A DNA stretch of 64,000 bases from the NCBI GenBank assembly GCA_038502055.1, contig JAXRKN010000042.1, positions 4,386,001 to 4,450,000 of the forward strand, in the 5' to 3' direction. The number at the start of each line of letters is the position of its first letter. Within the stretch, counting starts at the first letter, position 1. The position numbers and the translations under genes are program-made. Shown here one piece after another: positions 1 to 11,069 of this stretch. The DNA comes from Tanytarsus gracilentus. Its lineage: Eukaryota; Arthropoda; Insecta; Diptera; Chironomidae. Below the pieces are notes generated by a model. The model saw nothing but the letters and a program-made list of their open reading frames with translations. It was not told the DNA's origin and searched no databases.

Positions 1-302
1 TTATCAAAAATAATTAAAATAATTAGGATAATTGGTTTCACATTCGTGCGGAAAAGAAAAGGCTAGCAAAAAAATTAAATTTTAAAAATAAAAAGTATTT
101 TATGTTGGGTGGGTAGACGTTATGGACACTACGAATAATACCTATTTATTTGTATTTGTTGCATTATCTTCTTTTAAGCTTATTTCCACCCTAAGAGATT
201 AAAAAAATCACCACATTGGCATAGACGTATTTAAGAATAATTCAGTAAAAATTTACATGATGATCTCACAGTTCTCTATCTACCAAGAATTTTAGCAAAA
301 AT
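1..302. other. Downstream flank of TRMT10C
   Basis: AT-rich sequence beyond the TRMT10C stop codon. It probably holds the 3' UTR and polyadenylation site of that minus-strand gene. No coding region, RNA gene or repeat was recognised. Confidence 0.5.
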
Positions 303-1549
303 TTATTTTCTCTTATAAGTGTTGATATTTTTAGTGAATTTATCAAAATGACTCCTCTCTCTGTTATCGTCTCTTCGTTTGTTAAATGGCTTAAAATCGT
401 TTCTTCTATTCATTCTCTCATCAAAATCTAGATTGTCGAACTCGGCTCCAATTTTTCTTTTTGGAACAGACTTCACAAGAGCTTTTTTCCAATCGTTTGA
501 AACTTTCATTTCGAGCATAATTTCGATTACTTGATTCAATGTGAGACATTTGCCTCCTTGAAATTGAAAATAACGATCAAGAGGGAATTTGGCCATTCGT
601 AAGCCATATTTTTTGGCTTTAGCGAGTGAAATAGGTTCACTTTGAGCTTTGTCAACCATCGCACCAACAATGTATACATCATCAGGATTATAATCCACCA
701 TTTCTTGCCGGCAATGTGGTGTCAAATAGACTAGCTTTTCCTTATCAAAGATATCCAAATATGATTTCGAATGAACATGTACAGGAAATTCAGGATTGAG
801 AATGGTCGGGATTTGTTTGACAATCTTACTGCCGGATCTTGATTTGATATCAAAGTTGCAGAAGTGAATGTCGAACGGCTGATTGTGCAATCTATTGGTG
901 GCGAATGTCAAAGTTAACTGCTTTGCACAATTATCAGCTTCAATTTGAGACATATATTCATCATACGAGCAATCAATCACGATTCTAAAATAAAACAAAT
1001 TCATTAAAAAAGTTTAAAATTTTAAATTGGTTTAACTTACTTTGGCCCAAATTGTATTGCTTGCACCAACTTATTGTTGTTCCATAAATTCATTGTTGTT
1101 TCATAAATTTTAAGGAATATCGAGTTCTTGCCTAAACCATAAACAATGTGCTGATTCGCCTCATTCTCCCGCATAATTGCTACTCGTTCCTCTTTTATCA
1201 TCGCCCTTTCTTCTTTTTTCCTCTTCAGATTTAGATTACTCATTTCGCAGTTAAATAAAAATACATAATACTTTCTTCTTGCCGAAATAGAAGGAAGATC
1301 TAGCAAGCGTTCCCATTCACTTTCTTTTAGGCGTGATGGAACTCTCTTTCCATCTTGTCTTAGCAACTGAAATTAATGAAATAGTATTTAGTGCGGTAAA
1401 TACTAATATGTACTTACATCCAATTCCAATTCTAAAACTTGACGTTTTTTATTGATATCATCAGCTGTGCTATTTGCGATAACTGGTTGCACTGAAAATG
1501 TCCTCAAGATTCTTCTGACAAACGATCCTCGATTTAACAAATGAAGCAT
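303..1549 (-). CDS. TRMT10C: Mitochondrial tRNA methyltransferase 10C / RNase P subunit MRPP1
   Basis: Three exons: 1549-1418, 1366-1041 and 984-303, giving 379 residues (human protein about 400). The family methylates N1 of purine 9 in mitochondrial tRNAs and, with MRPP2 and MRPP3, forms protein-only mitochondrial RNase P that cuts tRNA 5' ends; the Drosophila orthologue is roswell. The N terminus is basic and Arg-rich (RRILRTFS), as expected for a matrix targeting peptide. The middle is a charged coiled coil (LKRKKEERAMIKEERVA). The SPOUT methyltransferase domain fills exon 3: it opens with KIVIDCSYD and carries the YIVGAMVD and KYGLRMAKFPLDRY motifs. The C-terminal tail is basic. The start was chosen because it gives the targeting peptide and joins in phase 0 to exon 2. 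It is divergent from twin. Confidence 0.93.
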
Positions 1550-2190
1550 TTTATTTTATTTCTAAACAATTTTATTTTGCATGTGTTTATTTATGTTTTC
1601 AAAGAGGGCTAGCAAAAGAGTTTCTTTTAGTTTCTCTTCTTTTATTTTTGAAGAATTTTTTTTTTAATTTCCTCGGCAAGCTTTTGTTAAACTGGTTTTT
1701 TCAAGTTAATAACAGCATGATAAAAATAGTATATATTTAAACTTGATAATTTCTGTTTAAAATTAAAATTCGAAACTTTTTGCCCCTTTTCGAGGGGCTC
1801 GTACATATAAATAAATATTTTCTGTGACTTTGAGGAAATTGAATGTTTGAAAAAGAAAATATTTAAAAAGTAATAATAAATCGTCTCGTCTCAGTTGAAA
1901 ATTGTTTAAGTAAACTCTTTGGTCATCAGAAAAGATCATTAATGCGGAAAACTTTATTTCATCAATGGTAATTCCCGTCAAAAACTATTATACCATTTTT
2001 CTCTAAAAAATTGAGTTCAGCAAAAAAATTATTTGAAGAACGCCATTTATTTTTCTTAAACATTAAAAGAAAATACATGTGAATTAAAACTCAAATATTA
2101 TGAGAGAGCGCTACGAGTAATGATAAAAATTAAGGCTTTAACTAATCTTTCTGATCAATTGGCCTCTTTTGATAGGTAATAAACAACACA
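1550..2190. promoter_or_regulatory. Divergent promoter region between TRMT10C and twin
   Basis: A 641-base spacer separates the start codons of two head-to-head genes, so both 5' UTRs and core promoters should lie here. The sequence is AT-rich. No specific promoter element could be assigned with confidence, and short ORFs inside it look random. Confidence 0.5.
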
Positions 2191-5100
2191 ATGTCTCGAA
2201 AAGATAAGTATGAAACCAACAACAGAAGGCAGCAAACATTCATGTCACCGGAAGATGTGGCAGCAGGACGAAAATCATCCTGGCAAGGCGTTGAAATCAC
2301 TGGTAAGCGAAAATATTACTATTATTTATTTTATGTTTAGTTAGAACTAATATCCAGGAATATCATGCTTATATAAAGTTTGCTCTCTGATGATCACAAT
2401 AAAACGTATCATTTCAGGAAACATCAAGAATATAAGTCCAAAGCTCTGGGAATTTGAGCATCTTACTGCATTGTATCTTAATGATAATTTTCTTACAAGA
2501 CTATCATCGGAAATTGGGCTTTTGACGAACTTGAGAACGCTTGATTTATCCAACAACAAGTTGAGGAGTTTACCCGCAGAGTTGGGTGAACTCATTCAAT
2601 TAAGGTAATTAATTATTTAGTCATTCAGTCATTTACATGGTGCTTATTGAGTACAATTTATCTTAATCCACAGAGAATTGCATCTAAATCATAATATGCT
2701 TCGAAGCTTACCTTACGAACTCGGAAAGCTTTTTCATTTGGTTGTGCTGGGACTTCATGGAAATCCGTTAACAAAAGATATTTTATCAATTTACAATGAC
2801 ATTAATGGGACGAATAAACTTTTGACGCACATGTTAGATAATTATAGCCGTAAGTGTCATTGTTGATCATAAAATTTAGTCTAAATAGTGAGCCTAGTTT
2901 AAATAATTGCAAATTAAAAGATTATATTTATCGTTGAGATATGTCTCGACTGTAAAGTCATTAACCCATTCGCGTATCGAATAGATTGAGCTTTCAAAAA
3001 GAAATGTTGTCACACCGCTAGATATTTTATAGCTCCGCTATATATTAATTTTGGATTTTTCCAAAACCTGTTTTCGGCCCCTAGTGCCAAGACATTACAT
3101 TGTGCAATATCAAAACTTATACTCAAATGATAGGCCTAGCCAAACCCTACAAACTGGCGAAAACAGATTTGAAATCGGTTGATCCTACGAGGAGTTAGAG
3201 CCATTTAAGTCATCTTACTTTCTCACTTTCTCACTTTCTTACTTTCTCACTTTCTTACTTTCTTACTTTCTCACGATCTTAGTGGGCGGCATATCTCAAG
3301 AACGGCTGATCGGATTTGACTCGGGTTTGTGGCTAAAGATCGGGTTTTGGCTCTAGTTGTGCAAGAAGTATTTAGTTTTGAGGTCCGACCCTCCAAGGAC
3401 CGTCCCTGAGTGCAAAAATGTCCTTTTTCATACAAATTTTCTTTTATATGGCTTCATGGGTATCGTTAAACTCGTAATTGCATCAGGAATCGATTGGCAT
3501 TGACGATTTTTGAGGAGTGTCCATCATGGCCGGCCTGGAGTGCCACTAATGTCCATTTTTCAGAACTATGGCTTCATGGGTATCGTTGAACTCGTAATTT
3601 GACCAGGAATCGATTGGAATTGATGATTTTTGAGGAGTGTCCATCATGGCCGGCCGGGAGTGCCACTAATGTCCATTTTTCAGAACTATGGCTTCATGGG
3701 TATCGTTGAACTCGTAATTTGACCAGGAATCGATTGGCATTGATGATTTTTGAGGAGTGTCCATCATGGCCGGCCGGGAGTGCCACTAATGTCCATTTTC
3801 CAGAACTATGGCTTCATGGGTATCGTTGAACTCGTAATTGCATCAGGAATCGATTGGCATTGACGATTTTTGAGGAGTGTCCATCATGGCCGGCCTGGAG
3901 TGCCACTAATGTCCATTTTTCAGAACTATGGCTTCATGGGTATCGTTGAACTCGTAATTTGACCAGGAATCGATTGGAATTGATGATTTTTGAGGAGTGT
4001 CCATCATGGCCGGCCGGGAGTGCCACTAATGTCCATTTTTCAGAACTATGGCTTCATGGGTATCGTTGAACTCGTAATTTGACCAGGAATCGATTGGCAT
4101 TGATGATTTTTGAGGAGTGTCTATCATGGCCGGCCTGGAGTGACACTAATGTCCATTTTCCAGAACTATGGCTTCATGGGTATCGTTGAACTCGTAATTT
4201 GACCAGGAATCGATTGGCATTGATGATTTTTGAGGAGTGTCTATCATGGCCGGCCTGGAGTGCCACTAATGTCCATTTTTCAGAACTATGGCTTCATGGG
4301 TATCGTTGAACTCGTAATTTGACCAGGAATCGATTAACATTGATGATTTTTGAGGAGTGTCTATCATGGCCGGCCTGGAGTGCCACTAATGTCCATTTTT
4401 CAGAACTATGGCTTCATGGGTATCGTTGAACTCGTAATTTGACCAGGAATCGATTGGCATTGATGATTTTTGAGGAGTGTCCATCATGGCCGGCCTGGAG
4501 TGCCACTAATGTCCATTTTTTCAGAACTATGACTTCATGTATGCCGTTGAACTTGTGATTGGGCCAGGAATCGATTAGCATCGATGATTTTTGAGGAATT
4601 TCCGGCCAGGACTGCTACTAGAGTTTAAATATTACTTCAAAAAATCATGCTTTAATTCATAAAAATTGATATTATAGCTCCGCTATATATTAATTTTGGA
4701 TTTCTCCAAAACCAGTTTTCAGCCCCTAGTGCCAAGACATTACATTGTGCAATATCAAAACTAATACTTAAAAGATAGGCCTTGTCAATCCCTACAAACT
4801 GGCGAAAACAGATTTGAAATCGGTTGATCCTACGAGGAGTTAGAGCCATTTAAGTCATCTTACTTTCTTACTTTCTCACTTTCTTACTTTCTTACGATCT
4901 TAGTGGGCGGCATATCTCAAGAACGGCTGGTCGGATTTGACTCGGGTTTGTGGCTAAAGATCGAGTTTTGGCTCTAGTTGTGCAAGAAGTATTTAGTTTT
5001 GAGGTACGACCCTCCAAGGACCGTCCCTGAGTGCAAAAATGTCCTTTTTCATACAAATTTTCTTTTATATGGCTTCATGGGTATCGTTGAACTCGTTATT

Positions 5101-7813
5101 GAATCAGGAATCGATTGGCGTTGATGATTTTTGAGGCATGTCCATCATGGACAGCCAGGAGTGCCACTAATGTCCATTTTTCAGTTCTATGGCTTCATGG
5201 GTATCGTTGAACTCGTTATTGCATCAGGAATCGATTGACATTGACGATTTTTGAGGCATGTCCATCATGGACGGCCAGGAGTGCCACTAATGTCCATTTT
5301 TCAGTACTATGGCTTCATGTATGTCGTTGAACTGGTAATTGGATCAGGAATTCATTTACACTGATGATTTTTGAAGAGTGTCGATCATGGTCGACCAGGA
5401 GTGCCACTAATGTCCATTTTTCAGAACTATGGGGTACTAATCTAAGACAGCGGAGCTATTGGAAATGGCAACGCCGTTTGCAGACCCATCTTGTTTTTTT
5501 TAAAAAAGAGAAAAAAACTTTACTTAAGATATATATGCTATGAATGAGAGGAGAAAGTAAGAAAAGAAAAAACTTTTCCTTTTACACAAGAAAGCAGTTG
5601 CTGTTTAGCTCGCAAGCAGTTAAGATCGTTAAGCGGTGAGCTGTGCGCGCAAAAATAATTCATATAGTTATCGAAAAATAGTTTAGCTATGAACAAATTA
5701 GATATTTATTCGAGGAATGAATCAGAATATTTAGTGAATACGACATCGTGTCTACCGCGAATCATTAAACCACGAAAGCGGAGAAAAAAAGAAAGAAATT
5801 CAAGCAACAGTGCGCCGACCGAAGAAGAAGACTTTTCATCGAGTGCAACTTTCACTTTCTCTTTAGAGGAAAACGAGTTTACTCAAAGTTTCTCCACTGA
5901 CAATTGGATAGACAAAACATTGAACTTTAATAGCATATTAAAGAATGAAGAAAATGATTTGCTCTTCCTCAACCGTCTAAATGAAAATTCTTCCCTCCTG
6001 TCACTGTCAAACAACAGCAGTGCAACTTCTCAATTTCCTATTTCCGCCTCTTCATGTAGTTGTCAATTGTGTTCGCCAAATTGTAAAATATGGTCTTTTC
6101 CTCTTCAAAAATCATCGTATCAAGAGAACACGCATGATGATCGGTTTGGGGAGCAAGTTTTAACAAGTGTAACGAAAAAAAAAGATTTTGGCATTATCGG
6201 CAGTGAGCAGAAAAAGTAACACGAAAGTTTTTTTCGATAGTCAAATTTATTTCGCGTATTTATTAAACTAAATTAAATTATTAGTATAGACTAAAGAAAT
6301 TAGTTAATAAGAAGGAATGACTCTTGGGACCACTGAATAGGTTTTAAACGAGTTAGTTTATCATAATTTTTAAACAAAATTTATTTTTTAATTGGTTTAT
6401 GAGTTATTAACATTTTTATACTTTTTCGTCATCTTTATTTAGTTACTGTTCCTGGAACTTCACCACCTCAGCGACCATGGATACCTCTTGCAAGACCGAA
6501 TCGATCAAGACCTGCATGTAAGTTAAAAATATACACAAAACTATAGAGTTATGTTATTAACTTTCCTTCTTCTAATTACCAGGCATTTTTACCGTTATGT
6601 GTTATAATGTCCTTTGCGATAAATATGCTACTCGTCAGATGTACGGCTATTGTCCTAGCTGGGCGTTAGCTTGGGAGTATCGTAAGAAAGTAATGCAAAA
6701 AATATAACTTTTTATCATCTAACTATTTCATTGATAACATTTAAAAACGCATTAATTACAACTCTTTTTGCAATTAGGCCATTTTGGATGAAATTCGACA
6801 CTACTCTGCTGATATTATAAGTCTTCAAGAAGTGGAAACCGATCAATTTTATAATTTTTTTAAGCCCGAATTGAAGAATGATGGTTACGAGGGAATTTTC
6901 TCTCCAAAGTCACGTGCAAAAACAATGTCTGAAAACGACCGCAAGTACGTCGATGGGTGCGCAATATTCTTTCGAGCGAACAAGTATGTCGGACAAAAAA
7001 ACTATTTTTCATTTGACTAATGCCCATTTATCGCATTATTTTAGATTTTCATTGATAAAGGAGCACTTGGTTGAATTTAATCAACTTGCAATGGCGAATG
7101 CGGAAGGTTCCGATAACATGCTGAACAGGGTAATGCCGAAAGACAATATTGGACTGGCGGCAGTCTTGAAAGTTAAAGAAAATGCATGGGAAGGTTTGAC
7201 TTCCGAGCAAGCGGCATCATCACAGCCAATTCTCGTGTGTACCGCTCACATTCATTGGGACCCCGAGTTTTGCGACGTCAAACTTATTCAAACAATGATG
7301 CTGTCCAATGAGTTAAAGACGATATTAGACGAAATTCCTGGACAAAAATTCGATAGCTCTAACATACAGTTGCTTCTATGTGGCGATTTCAATTCTCTTC
7401 CCGACTCGGGTGTCATTGAATTTCTCAGCACCGGACGTGTATCGACGGATCATGCCGACTTCAAGGAGTTGGGCTATAAGTCTTGCTTGCAAAAGATCTC
7501 GAATTGTGATACGCCCAATGAATTTACTCATTCCTTTAAACTTGCGTCGGCTTACAGCGAGGACATTATGCCATATACAAATTATACATTCGATTTCAAA
7601 GGCATAATCGACTACGTATTTTATTCCAAGCAAGGAATGGTTCCACTTGGTCTTCTCGGACCTCTTTCACTCGATTGGCTTCGCGAGAATAAAGTGGTTG
7701 GATGTCCTCATCCGCGAATACCCTCGGATCACTTTCCACTACTGGTGGAGATCGAGCTGATTTACAACAGCTCACAAACCACAAATGTAAATGGATTTAT
7801 CAGTAGAAGATAG
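2191..7813 (+). CDS. twin: CCR4-type deadenylase, CCR4-NOT catalytic subunit
   Basis: Seven exons: 2191-2302, 2418-2604, 2674-2849, 6443-6517, 6583-6689, 6778-6983 and 7045-7813, giving 543 residues (human CNOT6 557). The enzyme shortens mRNA poly(A) tails in the CCR4-NOT complex. Exons 1-3 encode leucine-rich repeats (LTALYLNDNFL, LRTLDLSNNKLRSLP, MLRSLPYELGKL) that bind CAF1/CNOT7. Exons 4-7 encode the Mg-dependent endonuclease/exonuclease/phosphatase domain: FTVMCYNVLCDKYAT, then the metal-binding Glu in ISLQEVE, CGDFNSLPDSG, and the terminal catalytic SDHFPLLVEIE. The 3.6-kb third intron, unusual among short introns, contains a repeat complex and a nested ORF on the same strand. Each junction was checked for phase and homology. 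Confidence 0.95.
3450..4590 (+). repeat. 120-bp tandem array with ClaI core, about 9-10 units
   Basis: Units begin with GGCTTCATGGGTATCGTTGA and repeat exactly every 120 bases from about 3450 to 4530. A divergent last unit follows. Each unit has AGGAATCGATTGGCATTG (ClaI site ATCGAT) and, in most, an 8-bp palindrome GGCCGGCC. Units come in variants (GCATCAGG versus GACCAGG; TTGACG versus TTGATG), and the variant order repeats with a 360-bp period over 3481-4140. This is a minisatellite inside a transcribed intron. Confidence 0.92.
5069..5436 (+). repeat. Second 120-bp tandem array, three units
   Basis: Three units of the same 120-bp repeat follow the second leader copy. They are more divergent than the first array: GGACGGCC replaces the GGCCGGCC core and the last unit has TATGTCG instead of GGTATCG. 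It ends at the 3' terminus of the composite element. Confidence 0.85.
5689..6219 (+). CDS. Nested single-exon ORF of unknown function in twin intron 3
   Basis: 176 residues from ATG to TAA, on the same strand as the host intron. It is not recognised. Visible features are a conserved-looking N-terminal basic patch (PRIIKPRKRRKKERN, a likely nuclear localisation signal), a Ser/Asn/Glu-rich middle, and a Cys cluster SCSCQLCSPNC followed by KIWSFPLQK. Upstream lies a GC-richer stretch (about 5600-5660) that looks like a 5' UTR, and AATTAAA-like signals follow the stop. It ends in its own stop and does not join in frame to the next twin exon, so it is more likely an independent nested gene than an alternative twin exon. 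Function is unknown. It could be a chance ORF, but length, basic motif and Cys cluster argue against that. Confidence 0.55.
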   Translation: MNKLDIYSRNESEYLVNTTSCLPRIIKPRKRRKKERNSSNSAPTEEEDFSSSATFTFSLEENEFTQSFSTDNWIDKTLNFNSILKNEENDLLFLNRLNENSSLLSLSNNSSATSQFPISASSCSCQLCSPNCKIWSFPLQKSSYQENTHDDRFGEQVLTSVTKKKDFGIIGSEQKK

Positions 7814-8664
7814 TTTCAAAAAATTTACTTTAGTTTCGATTCGTCTTATAATTGTTTCCGCAATCATGATCAGGTTAATGCATCACATACTTTTGATGAG
7901 AAGGTACATTAAGAAGAAAAACTAAATCTGAGTGGGAGAGAAAAGATAAAAGAACCCTCTAAGTTTGTAACATATAAGTAAACTTTTTTTTATAAAATAG
8001 TTTTGAGGGACTCGTATATACACATGCATTCTCATGGTACTTCTCCTTTTTTCGCGGACATTTTAATTTAAAAAAGAAAAAAATAAATGTTTCATGTAAT
8101 TTCAAAAAAGAAAAAAAAATGTAGCACTAAATTTCAGCTAATTGATAATGATAATAATGATTGCGATTGGGTCTCTTCGCAAGTCTTTCAACTTGGACAG
8201 ACGCAAACCAGCGCAGCTTCCGTTCTTGCCGTTGTAGCACTAAATTTTAGCTTCTTCATCAAAACAATAACTTTGTGTGTTTAATATAATTAGTTACATT
8301 ATTATTAATATAATTCAATTTTAAGTGATTCAAAAATTTCAGTAAATGTTTCTGTCGTCATTAATTTTCAGGGACAGTGGCGGCCATAAGTTCTTTTGCA
8401 AGATTATTTTTGAAGACATCTCAGCAATTCTTTAACCGATTTGAGTGAAATTTTCAAGGAAAACTTGGTTTAAAAAAGAAATTAAAAAACGAAATTTTAA
8501 GGAAAATTTTCTGAAGAAATTTTCATACCATACAAAAGTTTTTAAGAATAATTTCACAAGTCAGCTCCTTGGAGAATTTCGAGAGGAAAATTGATTAACA
8601 TTCTCTAAAAAAGTTTTAATTTTTATTTAATTTGAAGTTTTTGAAGAACCCCAAATTCCCACCT
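7814..8664. other. twin 3' UTR and spacer
   Basis: AT-rich sequence after the twin stop with several A-rich runs suitable for 3' UTR ends. No gene or repeat recognised. A 65-codon ORF here is low-complexity and was not accepted. Confidence 0.5.
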
Positions 8665-10372
8665 TTTTAGTGTACCAGGTGGTGTACACTTTTGCGCCTA
8701 TTTCCGTCCGTCTGTCCGTCTGTCCGCTGTTCCATCGGTCCGGCTCCTGGATAGCTAGCTCTGTTTTCGCAAATGGTGGTCTATGAATTTAGATTCGGCC
8801 ATTTTAGGAATTTGAGGGTCATGACAAGGTCGTGCATGGAAGCCCTAAATGCATTTTTATAAATTTCCTGTTTATGGCTTATGTATGTCGTTGAACTCGT
8901 ATTTGCATCAGGAATCGAAAGGCATTGATGATATTTGAGGAATGTCTATCATGGCCATCCAAGAGTGCCACCAATGTCCATCAGGCCGGCCAGTAGTGCC
9001 CCTAATGTCCATTTTTTAAAAGTATGGCTTCATGTACCTCGTTGAACTCGTAATTGCATCAGGAATTGATTGCATTGATGATTTTGAAGAATGACCGTCA
9101 CGGCCGGCCAGGAGTGCCAAGGAATGCCACTAATGTCCATTTTTAAAAGGAGGTTCATGTCCTGGAACTCGTAAGATCAGGAATGATAGATTGATGATTT
9201 TGAGAATGACCGTACGGGGCCAGGAGGTCCAAGGAATGCCTCTAATGTCCATTTTTTAGAAGTAGGCTTCATTATGCTGTATGCACAGGATGTGTGGTTG
9301 GGAAAAGGGGAAAAGGGGAAGGAAGGAAAAAAGGAAAAGGAAAAAAAGGAAAAGAAATGGAAAATGAACACAATGGAAAATGGAACACAATGAAAATGGA
9401 ACACAAAAAAGAACGAATGGAAAATGAAAAAAAATGAAATGAAACAAATGGAAAATGAAACAAATGGAAAATGAACACAGAGAAAATGAAACAAAAAAAT
9501 GAAAAAAATGGAAAATGAAACACAATGGAAAATGAAAAAATGAAAATGGAACACAATGGAAAATGGAACACAGTGGAAAATGAAACACAATGGAAAATAA
9601 AACACAATGGAAATGGCATTTTTTTTTTTTAGTCCGGTCTTTGGCTTTCCCGCCTGTGTTCTGTGGCTTTTGGTTTTTTTGTGGGTTGCTTTTTTTTTTT
9701 TCTTTTTTGCTTTTTGTAGGATGGGTTTTTTTATCTTCTGGTAAGATGCCAAATGTTCGGGGGTGTGTGTTTTTTAATTGTTTGTCTCGTGTCGTATTGC
9801 TAGGAATGATGATTGATGTTTTTGAAGAATGACCGTCACGGCCGGCCAGGTGTAGGATGCCACTATGTCTTTTTAAATATGGCTTATGTACCTCGTTGTG
9901 TTTGTAGGATGTTAGTTGTGATTTTGAAGATGCCTCCGGGGGGTAGGCTTATGTTTTTTTTGGCTTCAGTCCTATTGCTCGTTGAGGAGATGATGGGAAA
10001 AGGAAAAATGGAAAAGGAAAATGAAAGATGGAAAGGAGGAATGAAATGGAAAGATGGAAAAAGGAAGGCAAGAAAAGAAAAGGAAAAGAAAAGGAAAAAA
10101 GAAATGGAGGGAAAAAAGGAAGAAAAGAAAAGAAATGGAAAGAAATGGAAAAGGAAAGATGGAGGGAAAGAAAAAGGAAAATAAAATGGATGAAGTGAAC
10201 GTGGGCTATTGGCTTTTGGGAGATTTTGGTTTTGGAGCTTTTTGGGCCATTTTTGGGAGCTTTTGGGAAGCCAAAAGGGGAGGCCAGCAGGGGAAGCCAA
10301 TACTGATCTGTTACAAGTGGGTTACACGGCAACACCCACGTGTGGGTTTTGAAACATTTTTCTTATTATTGT
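8665..10372 (+). mobile_element. Family-A hairpin-ended repeat element, long copy
   Basis: The 5' end is TTTTTAGTGTACCAGGTGG with inverted GTGTAC/GTACAC, followed by CCGTCCGTCTGTCC motifs. Decayed 120-bp units (about 8875-9270: TCGTTGAACTCG, GCATCAGGAA, GGCCGGCCAG, CACTAATGTCCATTTTT) lead into a purine-rich 17-bp repeat (9290-9625), a T/G-rich stretch, more decayed units (9800-9960), a second purine-rich block (9990-10190) and a G-run block (10205-10290). The 3' end is GTTACACGGCAACACCCACG then TGTGGGTTTTGAAAC at 10321-10355, with CCCAC/GTGGG able to pair. No transposase. Boundaries are inferred from matching ends elsewhere in the window. Confidence 0.7.
9290..9625 (+). repeat. Imperfect 17-bp purine-rich tandem repeat
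   Basis: Decayed copies of GGAAAATGGAACACAAT. The same 17-bp unit, on the opposite strand and better preserved, forms the array at 14614-14965. The repeat gives long but low-complexity Phe/His/Ser ORFs on the minus strand, which are not genes. Confidence 0.75.
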
Positions 10373-11069
10373 CAACTTTTAGTTGATGTAAAAATAGAAA
10401 AAAGTTAAAAACTTTGAGTGTACCTAGAGCGGTCCCGGAAGGTTAGTTTTTGTCGACTTGGCTTTAGAATGACCTAAATTAACAGAACTAGCAAAAAAAG
10501 TTGAAATAACATCGCCCATAAACGCTACTTTTAACGGCATTCGGATGGGTTTTTTTAAATTAGGTTTGGGCAAAGAAAAAGATCGAAAACTAATTTTAAG
10601 TAAAGCGATTTTTCTTTAAAAATTTTCTAACTATAACTTTTGCTTCAATGTTAAACTTAGTTTTGGGAAAAAATAAAAAATTCCGAACATTCGTTTTTAT
10701 ATTCTTCCTGCGTGGGACATTGGGACCGTTGGGGTCGTAAATTTAAATAAGGTATTTTTTTAAGGAATTTCTCTGTAATGAGACTTCATAAGCTTGCTGA
10801 AGTTTAGTAAGAATTGATCGTAAAGCTTTAATTAAAACAAATTTAGGCTTTATCAGTCACAAATAAGCGAGAAAATTTCAATCAAAAAATAAACGAATTT
10901 TCGAAATTTTTCAGCGTGAATATTCAACTTTAACTAATTTAATAATAATTAATATTGTAAATAAACGGGATCAGTTTTAAAAATTGATTCATCAAACTTT
11001 ATTAAATATTTTTCTTTTTATTCTTTTTATTGATATTTAATATAAAATTAGCAGACAAAAAAATTGAGT
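10373..11069. other. Spacer between the family-A element and Ddi1 3' end
   Basis: AT-rich, non-coding. The part next to 11069 probably contains the 3' UTR of the minus-strand Ddi1 gene. Nothing else recognised. Confidence 0.5.

Larger units (their letters stand above)
3028..5500 (+). mobile_element. Composite family-B repeat element inside twin intron 3
   Basis: It starts with a hairpin TATAGC-TCC-GCTATA at 3028-3042. A leader of about 400 bases follows, including a 12-bp TTACTTTCTCAC microsatellite (about 3216-3275). Then comes a 120-bp tandem array, a second copy of hairpin and leader (from 4673), a second short array, and a 3' end at about 5437-5500 containing GGCAACGCCGTTTGC, itself able to fold. 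The two leaders are near-identical over about 400 bases, so one copy probably arose by nested insertion or internal duplication. No transposase is encoded. Related ends occur at 20.2-20.56 kb and 15.57 kb, and a shorter fragment at 41.4 kb. Confidence 0.75.

Noticed and set aside
6878..7044. ORF beginning at 6878 as an independent gene start
   Set aside because: Its first part is the wrong frame of twin exon 6 plus intron; only the portion from 7045 belongs to the protein.
7376..7784. Minus-strand and alternative-frame ORFs within twin exon 7
   Set aside because: Shadows of the well-conserved nuclease domain on the plus strand.
8087..8284. 65-codon ORF downstream of twin
   Set aside because: Lys-rich and Val/Leu-rich low-information sequence in a probable 3' UTR; no homology recognised.
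9177..10386. Several ORFs of 80-190 codons made of Phe/Ser or Lys/Glu runs
   Set aside because: They lie in purine-rich decayed repeats within the family-A element; low-complexity, overlapping on both strands, no conserved motif.
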